Source: Chloroflexota bacterium (GTDB lineage Bacteria; Chloroflexota; Dehalococcoidia; Plut-88900). Taken from it: a DNA stretch of 5,528 nt. The notes under the pieces are model-generated. The model worked only from the letters and a program-made list of their open reading frames with translations. It had not been told where the DNA came from and searched no databases. The translations under genes were made by a program, and so were the position numbers. The stretch spans positions 1 to 5,528 of the forward strand of contig JADFJI010000170.1 in assembly GCA_022566235.1 (NCBI GenBank). Reading direction: 5' to 3'. This document shows positions 1 through 5,528 of the stretch, in pieces. How positions within the stretch are numbered: position 1 is the stretch's first letter; each line of letters opens with the position of its first letter.

Positions 1-1
1 T

Positions 2-88
2 GGCCTACGTGTGGTTGAGATAACCCTGGCCATGATTCAATCGGCCCGCGAAGGCAAGACCGTTAAGGTCAGCCCGGTTCAGGTGTGA
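2..88 (+). CDS. C-terminal end of a Gfo/Idh/MocA-like oxidoreductase (partial)
   Basis: Only the last 28 codons and the TGA stop (86-88) are inside the window; the gene enters from the left edge. The visible tail reads GLRVVEITLAMIQSAREGKT followed by VKVSPVQV. This pattern of a short helix with GLR-V-EI-LA---SAR-GK-V is typical of the extreme C-terminus of Gfo/Idh/MocA-family NAD(P)-dependent sugar or polyol oxidoreductases. The catalytic and Rossmann parts lie outside the window, so the substrate cannot be judged. The assignment rests on 28 residues and is tentative. A 235-bp gap separates it from the next gene, so it need not belong to the same operon. Confidence 0.5.
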   Translation, partial: GLRVVEITLAMIQSAREGKTVKVSPVQV

Positions 89-120
89 CCGGAACCAGGT
101 AACTATCCAAACGTTGGTTC

Positions 121-193
121 GCCCCGATTACATCGGGGTCACCACGAACGGGGGATGTCCTTCCCGCCCGTTCGTCCTCAGCGTGTCGAAGGA
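121..193. repeat. Composite palindromic (REP-like) intergenic element
   Basis: Two hairpins sit side by side. CCCCGAT (122-128) pairs with ATCGGGG (132-138) across a 3-nt loop, and ACGAACGGG (144-152) pairs with CCCGTTCGT (167-175) across 14 nt. The right end, TTCGTCCTCAGCGTGTCGAA at 171-190, closely resembles a short motif (TTCGTCCTGAGC-TGTCGAA) that recurs in intergenic regions of many bacteria; this is recalled, not searched. A 15-base part, GGGGTCACCACGAAC (135-149), recurs with one mismatch at 734-748. A dispersed repeat family is inferred. A stem-loop transcript end for the upstream gene is the alternative. Confidence 0.5.
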
Positions 194-241
194 TCTCCGT
201 TTTGGATACTTTGTTTTGAGCTAAAATTCCCCATGTCAAAC

Positions 242-275
242 TGCCTGGGCCCAAGCCAGGCACCTCATCTATGAG
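242..275 (+). repeat. Paired small hairpins in the probable leader of the Rid cluster
   Basis: TGCCTGG (242-248) pairs perfectly with CCAGGCA (256-262) across a 7-nt loop. CTCAT (264-268) then pairs with ATGAG (271-275) around CT. They lie 49-82 bp before the first Rid start codon. No known riboswitch consensus or T-box antiterminator sequence is seen, and there is no T-run. They could be leader structure, an operator, or chance. Confidence 0.3.
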
Positions 276-323
276 AGCCATGGTAGTATTATCTTCCAAA
301 CCCCATTCGAGAAGGAGGACTTC

Positions 324-722
324 ATGGAGCGACGTGCTATCAACCCCTGGGCTTGGCAGGACCAATTCGGATTCGTGCAGGCCAACGACCTGAGTGATGT
401 TAAAAGGGTGCTACTATGCGCCGGCCAGACCTCGGTGGATGACGAAGGTAATCCGGTTCACGTGGGAGATATGGCAGGCCAGCTCAACAAGGCGCTGGAC
501 AATCTGGAGACGGTACTAGGCCAGGCGGGGCTTGGCCTATCGGACGTAGTGCGTCTAAATTACTACGTAACCGACGTGCATGCCTTTTTGGAGGCATACG
601 AAACCGACACGTTGCCCCGCCTGAGCCAAGCAGGGTGTCGGCCTGCCACCACCTTGCTGGGGATTGCCGCGCTGTTCCTTCCTGAGCTGCTGGTGGAGAT
701 AGAGGCCACCGCGGTCCAGTAG
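324..722 (+). CDS. Single-domain Rid (YjgF/YER057c/UK114) family protein
   Basis: The 132-residue product has the length and pattern of one Rid domain: a strand with CAGQ (32-35), the helix segment DMAGQLNKALDNLETVL (49-65), the strand YYVTD (80-84), and the closing strand LLVEIEATAV (122-131). Rid proteins are cytosolic homotrimers, and RidA itself hydrolyses reactive 2-aminoacrylate-type enamines/imines made by PLP enzymes. Aligned by eye to E. coli RidA, the catalytic Arg105 position is Thr109 (in RPATT, 106-110). Tyr17 is Phe17 and Ser30 is Ala33, while Glu120 is kept as Glu125. It therefore looks like one of the Rid subfamilies without the catalytic Arg, and I do not call it ridA. The start is supported by AAGGAGG at 312-318, 5 nt before the ATG. 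It leads a probable three-gene operon, 69 bp before the triple-Rid gene. Confidence 0.88.
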   Translation: MERRAINPWAWQDQFGFVQANDLSDVKRVLLCAGQTSVDDEGNPVHVGDMAGQLNKALDNLETVLGQAGLGLSDVVRLNYYVTDVHAFLEAYETDTLPRLSQAGCRPATTLLGIAALFLPELLVEIEATAVQ

Positions 723-733
723 TGGAAAAGGCT

Positions 734-748
734 GGGGTCACCCCGAAC
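734..748. repeat. Short copy of the 135-149 element, inside the operon gap
   Basis: GGGGTCACCCCGAAC matches GGGGTCACCACGAAC at 135-149 in 14 of 15 positions. Its first 11 bases also form a GGGG-TCA-CCCC inverted repeat. It lies in the 69-bp gap between the two Rid genes. It may be a remnant of the same dispersed repeat or a shared regulatory site; with so short a match, chance cannot be excluded. Confidence 0.3.
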
Positions 749-791
749 AGAGTCCACCCTCGCGGCCGGGTCATATAAACAGGAGTCGAAC

Positions 792-1976
792 ATGGACAGA
801 GAGCATATCGTTGCGCCGGACCTTTACGAGACCAAAGGCTACACCCACGCCGTCAAGGTGGGGAACGTCCTCTACACCTCTGGCATCGTGGCCCGGGACA
901 AGGACGGCCAGGTGGTGGGCAAGGGGGATTTTGCCGCCCAGGCCCGCCAGGTCTACCGTAACCTGGAATCGATCCTGAGGGCCGCGGGCGCGACCTGGAA
1001 CGACGTGGCCAAATACAACGCGTATCTGGTCCGGCCCGAGGACAGGCAGGAGGCCAGGGAGATCCATTTTCAACACCTTCCCTACTATCAGAGGGCAGGG
1101 GCCACCATAGTGACCCCCCTTCTGGACCCCGACCTGCTCATCGAGGTAGACCTCATCGCCCACATCGGGTCGCCCAAGCACTGCATCACCAACGTCCCCG
1201 ACACCTTCGTTCCTGTAGGCTCACCCTACGCGGTCAAGGTAGGGGACACGATATACATCACCGGTCAGCAGCCGATAGCAGGCGGGCAGCCGTTGTTCAA
1301 ATCAGGCCGGCTTGGAAGCGCTGCGGCCTACGAGACCCAGGTGATAGGCAAGGGGGACATCAAGGCACAGACCGATGCGGTGTTCAAGAACTTCGATGCC
1401 ATCCTCAAGGCCAGCGGAGCCTCATGGGATAACGTCGTGTGGGCCCACGGATACGTGACTCGGGACGATGTGCTGGAGGAGATGCGATCTGTCAGGTACG
1501 GCTACATGAAGATGGGCCAGGTGGCCCAGACCTCAGTGGTGTGCGGGCTGGTAGGCCCCGACTGGCTTATAGAGTCGGAATTGATCGCCTCACTGGCCCC
1601 CAGGCAGTCCTTCACCGTGCCCGGGGTGTCCGTGTCTTCGGGGGTGGCCCACGCGGTGAAGGCGGGCAACACCATCTACGTCCAGGGGCAGGTGGGCCGA
1701 GACCCTCAGGACAAGACCGTCGGGGCGGGAGACATCGAGGCCCAGGCAGGACAGGTCTACCGTAACCTGGACAACATCCTCAAGGGAGCCGGGTCCTCCT
1801 GGAAGGATGTGGTGCGTATTAAGACCTACCTCACGGACCGCTCACTGGTCCCGGCCATTCGCAGGGTGCGAGACAGATACCTGGAGGATGGTTCATACGC
1901 CAGCACGACGGTGGTAGCCGGTTTCTTCAAGCCGGAATACATGCTGGAGGTGGAGGCGGTAGCGGTTACAGGATAG
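792..1976 (+). CDS. Triple-domain Rid (YjgF/YER057c/UK114) fusion protein
   Basis: The 394-residue product is three Rid domains in a row: about residues 12-126, 142-268 and 282-392. A single Rid protein is about 130 residues. Each repeat has the N-terminal strand with an AVK-G pattern (20-24, 147-151, 288-292), a G-GD--AQ motif (G43-Q50, G186-Q193, G311-Q318), a W-DV or W-NV motif (W69, W212, W337), and a closing (L/I)E strand. Domains 1 and 3 are the most alike (both have QVYRNL); domain 2 has a loop about 10 residues longer near 163-186. The position of RidA Arg105 appears to be Gly103, Gln246 and Ser371, whereas Glu120 is kept as Glu118, Glu261 and Glu386. Only domain 1 keeps the Tyr17 equivalent. 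Since Rid proteins form trimers with active sites at the interfaces, one chain may fold as a pseudo-trimer (inference). There is no signal peptide, so it is probably cytosolic. AGGAG at 781-785, 6 nt before the ATG, supports the start. It is 43 bp before the aminotransferase gene. Confidence 0.9.
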   Translation: MDREHIVAPDLYETKGYTHAVKVGNVLYTSGIVARDKDGQVVGKGDFAAQARQVYRNLESILRAAGATWNDVAKYNAYLVRPEDRQEAREIHFQHLPYYQRAGATIVTPLLDPDLLIEVDLIAHIGSPKHCITNVPDTFVPVGSPYAVKVGDTIYITGQQPIAGGQPLFKSGRLGSAAAYETQVIGKGDIKAQTDAVFKNFDAILKASGASWDNVVWAHGYVTRDDVLEEMRSVRYGYMKMGQVAQTSVVCGLVGPDWLIESELIASLAPRQSFTVPGVSVSSGVAHAVKAGNTIYVQGQVGRDPQDKTVGAGDIEAQAGQVYRNLDNILKGAGSSWKDVVRIKTYLTDRSLVPAIRRVRDRYLEDGSYASTTVVAGFFKPEYMLEVEAVAVTG

Positions 1977-2019
1977 TCCACCCGGGACGCGGGGCCAGAA
2001 TGGTGGGGAAGGAGGCGTC

Positions 2020-2988
2020 ATGGTCCACAAAGAGGAGCCTGTGGTGTTCGTAAACGGTGACCTGGTCCCCGAGAGCAAGGCCGTCGTATCGGTCTTCGAT
2101 AGGGGCTTCAGGTGGGGGGACGGGGTCTATGAGATGTCCAGGACCTTCGGAGGCAGGGTGTTCAAGCTGAAGGAGCACCTGGAACGGCTCAGATGGTCCC
2201 TTAACTACACGCGCATTGACCCGGGGCTGAGCATGGAGGAGCTTGAGCGGACAACCCTGGAGCTGGTGGACCGAAACCTGGGGACCGGAGGCCCGGAGGT
2301 GGAGGATGTGGGCGTCACACATATCATAAGCAGGGGCCCAATGGACCCGACTCGCAAAGCCACCTCTAAGCCTACGGTGGTCATCTACACCGAGACTCTG
2401 GCCTTCGGCATGTACGCCCGGTGGTACGCCCAGGGCGTAAAGATGATAACGCCGGCCACCCGGCGCACCCCACCCCAGAGCCTCTCCCCCAAGGCCAAGA
2501 TATCCAACAAGATGAACCACTTCGTCGCCCAGTTCGAGGCCCAGGCCATCGACCCGGAGGCCCTGCCCCTGATGCTGGACTACGACGGCAACGTTGCGGA
2601 GAGCAGCGGGGCCAACTTCTTCTTTCTGGCCCAGGGCTGTATACACGTGCCAAACCGACGCCACGTGCTGGGTGGCATAAGCATGGACACGGTGCTGGAG
2701 GTGGCCCGGGAGATGGGAATCGAGACCCGGGAGGGGGACTACACCCCCTTCGACGTGTACAAGGCCGAAGAGGCGTTCCTGACCTCCACTCCCTGGAGCA
2801 TGGCGCCGGTGGTGTCGTTGAACGGCCTCAAGATCGGGCAGGGGGTCCCAGGCCCCGTCTTTCACCAGCTAATCCAGGCCTGGAGCGAGCGGGTCGGGAT
2901 CGACATCGTCGACCAGGCCATGGCGTATCTCCAGCCGCAGGAGCGGAAAGAGCTGGTCGCCAGCACTTCCTCGACGCCTTCGCTATAG
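2020..2988 (+). CDS. Fold-type IV PLP-dependent aminotransferase (BCAT / D-amino-acid aminotransferase class)
   Basis: The 322-residue product matches class IV aminotransferases throughout. The N-terminal domain has VNGDLVP (11-17), DRGFRWGDGVYE (27-38) and HLERLRWSL (53-61), with Arg56 likely contacting the PLP phosphate. The probable Schiff-base lysine is Lys160 in AKISNKMNHF. Glu194 in AESSGANFFF is the conserved cofactor-binding acid, GGIS (218-221) is the PLP-phosphate loop, and TSTPWSMAPV (255-264) is the C-terminal substrate/phosphate loop. The family transfers amino groups between amino acids and 2-oxo acids or, in aminodeoxychorismate lyase, eliminates pyruvate. The DRGFRWGDGVYE segment is closer to D-amino-acid aminotransferase and lyase members than to classical BCAT, but the substrate is not readable, so ilvE is not assigned. 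Residues from about 302 on form a short tail with a Ser/Thr-rich end. AAGGAGG at 2009-2015 precedes the ATG by 4 nt. It follows two Rid genes, which fits Rid proteins handling PLP-enzyme imines. Confidence 0.9.
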   Translation: MVHKEEPVVFVNGDLVPESKAVVSVFDRGFRWGDGVYEMSRTFGGRVFKLKEHLERLRWSLNYTRIDPGLSMEELERTTLELVDRNLGTGGPEVEDVGVTHIISRGPMDPTRKATSKPTVVIYTETLAFGMYARWYAQGVKMITPATRRTPPQSLSPKAKISNKMNHFVAQFEAQAIDPEALPLMLDYDGNVAESSGANFFFLAQGCIHVPNRRHVLGGISMDTVLEVAREMGIETREGDYTPFDVYKAEEAFLTSTPWSMAPVVSLNGLKIGQGVPGPVFHQLIQAWSERVGIDIVDQAMAYLQPQERKELVASTSSTPSL

Positions 2989-3000
2989 AGACTGTTCAGA

Positions 3001-3073
3001 GGTGGGCTGGCTTTGCCTTGAAAAGGCGTGTCAGATATGCTGCCCGACAGCTTGTTTCCCTGGTTTGAGCGAG
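3001..3073. repeat. 73-bp tandem direct repeat, copy 1
   Basis: This is the first of two adjacent copies with a period of exactly 73 bp. It differs from copy 2 (3074-3146) at 7 of 73 positions by hand alignment, about 90% identity. Three changes cluster in GTTT versus ACGT (3053-3056 versus 3126-3129). It begins 13 bp after the aminotransferase stop codon. Confidence 0.93.
3013..3041 (+). promoter_or_regulatory. Putative sigma70-type promoter P1 (upstream copy)
   Basis: TTGCCT (3013-3018) is a -35-like box, then a 17-bp spacer, then TATGCT (3036-3041) as the -10. The -35 matches TTGACA at 4 of 6 positions and the -10 matches TATAAT at 4 of 6. Compared with the downstream copy, the -10 is further from consensus and the upstream TGA has become AGA, so P1 is probably weaker. 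It would transcribe purA with a longer leader that contains P2. Confidence 0.5.
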
Positions 3074-3085
3074 GGTGGACTGGCT

Positions 3086-3114
3086 TTGCCTTGAAAAGGC
3101 GTGTCTGATATACT
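3086..3114 (+). promoter_or_regulatory. Putative sigma70-type promoter P2 with extended -10, driving purA
   Basis: TTGCCT (3086-3091), a 17-bp spacer and TATACT (3109-3114, 5 of 6 to consensus) form a good vegetative promoter. TGA at 3106-3108 directly before the -10 makes an extended -10 element. Transcription would begin near 3121, giving a leader of about 39 nt before the purA ATG. This is the best promoter in the window and suggests purA has its own transcription start, independent of the Rid/aminotransferase cluster. Confidence 0.65.
3088..3100. promoter_or_regulatory. Possible operator palindrome overlapping the P2 -35 box
   Basis: GCCTTGAAAAGGC is a 13-bp inverted repeat (GCCTT and AAGGC arms around GAA). 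It covers the end of the -35 box and the start of the spacer. The identical 13-mer occurs at 3015-3027 in copy 1, untouched by the seven differences between the copies. The position suits a repressor site or simply a small hairpin; no known regulator is recognised. Confidence 0.3.
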
Positions 3115-3159
3115 GCCCGACGGCTTACGTCCCTGGTTTGAGCGAGAAAGGACCCCCAC

Positions 3160-4452
<1,293 letters not shown>

Positions 4453-4631
4453 CACCATCGTAGGAACCCTCATCCCCAGCCGATCTTTATCGTGTGGGAA
4501 GTATCAGACCTGAGCTTGAAAAACGTGGCTCAGCAAGACCTGCATTACTTTTAGGGCCTGCAGCAGGCATCGGGCGGCTTAGGGGGATAGGAACGGTAAT
4601 ACCTGCAAAGCTGAAGGTCGCCCTCCCATAA

Positions 4632-4661
4632 AGCTAGAAGCTATGCCGAGCTTATGTAGCT
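4632..4661. repeat. Nested inverted repeat (hairpin)
   Basis: AGCTA (4632-4636) pairs with TAGCT (4657-4661), and inside it AAGCT (4638-4642) pairs with AGCTT (4649-4653) around a 6-nt loop, leaving a small asymmetric bulge. It sits just upstream of the TATAAT at 4677. It could be a protein-binding site or transcript structure; no T-run follows on either strand. Confidence 0.4.
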
Positions 4662-4676
4662 ACTAACCAGTTGACG

Positions 4677-4682
4677 TATAAT
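4677..4682 (+). promoter_or_regulatory. Consensus -10 box (TATAAT), possible helicase promoter
   Basis: A perfect TATAAT lies 107 bp before the helicase start codon. No good -35 box is found 16-18 bp upstream, and there is no TG extension. TTGACG at 4671-4676 is directly adjacent, so it cannot serve as this box's -35. The call is weak and rests on the -10 alone. Confidence 0.25.
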
Positions 4683-4789
4683 CCCTTAGGTATCGCATTA
4701 GCAATATCGTATTCAAATCAAAAGTTGGACATGTCACAGTCCTGTAACCAGGCAAGTACGCATATCGATTGCCATCCTGAGGGGGTCTT

Positions 4790-5528
4790 ATGCCGGGATT
4801 CAACATACCCCTAAGGCGAGGCGAGACCCTTGACTTGTCCGGCGAATTTGGTCAAGCACTTGGTTTGTTGAACGGAACGGAGACTTCCTACTTCATAACT
4901 GGAAAGGCAGGCACCGGTAAGTCCACACTCCTTCGTTATTACTCTGACACCACTAAGAAGAATCACGCCTTGCTCGCGCCAACGGGGCTCGCGGCCGTCA
5001 ACATAGGCGGCGAGACCATTCACTCATTCTTCCGCTTCCCTCCGGAACCCATCACACAGACACATATCAAATTCACCGACCGGCGCGACCTTTACAAGGC
5101 TCTGGAAGTCCTCGTAATTGACGAGGTATCGATGGTACGCGCCGACCTGATGGATGGTGTCGATCAGATGCTTCGTCTGAACCGAGAGCAGCCATCACGT
5201 CCCTTTGGTGGTGTCCAACTCCTGCTTTTCGGAGACATTTTCCAGCTTGCGCCAGTCGTTGAATCTCCCGAAGAGGCCAAGTATTTTTCATCCTACTACA
5301 CCAGCCCCTTTTTCTTCTCCGCTAAGGTGTTTCAGGGGGAACCTCTTAAGGTTATCGACCTCCAAAGGGTCTACCGCCAGAGAGATGTAGAGTTCATCCG
5401 ACTTCTCGACTCGATAAGAGTGAACAGCCTTTCCGAGGCAGAACTGTCAGCGATAAACTCGAATTATGACCCATGCATCTCTGAGCACCCGCTGGATCAG
5501 ACGGTGACTCTCACTGCCACCAACCAGC
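4790..5528 (+). CDS. PIF1-like superfamily 1 DNA helicase, N-terminal part (runs off the right edge)
   Basis: The frame from the ATG at 4790 stays open to the window end, giving 246 residues. It has the SF1B helicase motifs in order: Walker A GKAGTGKST (38-46), motif Ia LLAPTGLAAVNIGGETIHSF (61-80), Walker B VLVIDEVSM (107-115), motif III LLLFGDIFQLAPV (144-156), and LQRVYRQRDVEF (191-202), matching the conserved Arg/Gln segment after motif III. PIF1-like enzymes are ATP-driven 5'-to-3' DNA helicases involved in replication and repair; polarity and role here follow from the family. C-terminal motifs V and VI and any added domain are outside the window. An in-frame TGA at 4778-4780 rules out a start upstream, and GAGGGGG (4779-4785) serves as ribosome binding site. 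Sampled GC (4861-4920, 29/60) is much lower than in purA, with more T-ending codons, hinting at a different origin. Confidence 0.9.
   Translation, partial: MPGFNIPLRRGETLDLSGEFGQALGLLNGTETSYFITGKAGTGKSTLLRYYSDTTKKNHALLAPTGLAAVNIGGETIHSFFRFPPEPITQTHIKFTDRRDLYKALEVLVIDEVSMVRADLMDGVDQMLRLNREQPSRPFGGVQLLLFGDIFQLAPVVESPEEAKYFSSYYTSPFFFSAKVFQGEPLKVIDLQRVYRQRDVEFIRLLDSIRVNSLSEAELSAINSNYDPCISEHPLDQTVTLTATNQ

Larger units (their letters stand above)
89..323. other. Intergenic region with several inverted repeats, upstream of the Rid cluster
   Basis: This 235-bp stretch has no credible gene; the reverse-strand open frame across it has no ribosome binding site or recognisable protein. It contains four short inverted repeats: 122-138, 144-175, 242-262 and 264-275. 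None is followed by a T-run, so none is a clear Rho-independent terminator. The stretch should also hold the promoter of the Rid cluster. TAAAAT at 222-227 and TATTAT at 287-292 are -10-like, but neither has a convincing -35 box at 16-18 bp, so no promoter is called. Confidence 0.6.
3074..3146. repeat. 73-bp tandem direct repeat, copy 2
   Basis: This is the copy nearer purA. Both copies end in TGGTTTGAGCGAG. The right edge of copy 2 runs into the purA ribosome binding site (GAAAGGA, 3146-3152). The duplication therefore copied the whole purA promoter region rather than any coding sequence. Confidence 0.93.
4453..4789. other. 337-bp intergenic region between purA and the helicase gene
   Basis: I find no gene, tRNA or insertion sequence here. 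It holds small inverted repeats: CTGAGC (4510-4515) with GCTCAG (4528-4533), GCCTGCAGCAGGC (4556-4568), and a nested hairpin at 4632-4661. The first two could help end the purA transcript but lack a following T-run, so no terminator is called. Composition shifts along the gap: 4681-4740 is 22/60 GC by count, against 41/60 in a purA segment (3361-3420). The right end should hold the helicase promoter. Confidence 0.6.

Noticed and set aside
122..175. Rho-independent terminator for the upstream oxidoreductase
   Set aside because: The hairpins are good, but no T-run follows either stem, so they are reported as a repeat element instead.
202..227. Promoter TTGGAT ... TAAAAT upstream of the Rid cluster
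   Set aside because: The spacer is only 14 bp, too short for a standard sigma70 promoter.
89..323. Riboswitch or T-box leader before the Rid operon
   Set aside because: Hairpins are present but no T-box core sequence or known riboswitch consensus could be recognised.
1966..2865. 299-codon reverse-strand frame opposite the aminotransferase
   Set aside because: The forward frame has all the class IV aminotransferase motifs; the reverse translation is low-complexity shadow sequence.
3091..3114. Alternative -35 TTGAAA for the purA promoter
   Set aside because: TTGAAA (3091-3096) is only 12 bp from TATACT; TTGCCT at 3086 gives the correct 17-bp spacing.
3001..3146. CRISPR array from the repeated unit
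   Set aside because: There are only two copies, directly adjacent with no spacer between them, and each carries a promoter.

Overview
The window looks like a chromosomal segment of a GC-rich, non-model bacterium. The genes use ATG starts with AGGAG-type Shine-Dalgarno sites and G/C-ending codons. The gene types would fit an uncultured Chloroflexota or Dehalococcoidia-like lineage, but that is a guess from general resemblance. Nothing here fixes the taxonomy. All genes recognised run left to right.

Layout. Positions 2-88 are the last 28 codons of a gene whose C-terminus resembles Gfo/Idh/MocA-type oxidoreductases. A non-coding stretch with several small inverted repeats follows (89-323). A compact three-gene cluster comes next: a single-domain Rid (YjgF/YER057c/UK114) protein (324-722), a 394-residue protein made of three Rid domains in tandem (792-1976), and a fold-type IV PLP-dependent aminotransferase (2020-2988). 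The gaps are 69 and 43 bp, each gene has its own strong ribosome binding site, and no convincing terminator lies between them, so they are probably co-transcribed. Next is a 73-bp tandem duplication (3001-3146). Each copy carries a sigma70-like promoter with a 17-bp spacer, and together they lead into purA (3160-4452, adenylosuccinate synthase). A 337-bp non-coding gap that is AT-richer at its right end separates purA from a PIF1-like helicase gene that starts at 4790 and runs off the right edge.

How the genes may work together. Rid proteins normally act on reactive enamine/imine intermediates released by PLP enzymes, so Rid genes beside an aminotransferase make biochemical sense. The unusual point is the triple-Rid protein. 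Rid proteins are homotrimers with active sites between subunits, so three domains on one chain suggest a covalent pseudo-trimer. All four Rid domains appear to lack the arginine needed for imine hydrolysis in RidA, while keeping the conserved glutamate. They may therefore do different chemistry or bind a ligand, perhaps a product or substrate of the neighbouring aminotransferase. purA is an ordinary purine gene with its own promoters and is probably unrelated. The helicase has visibly lower GC in sampled segments and may mark a different genomic neighbourhood.
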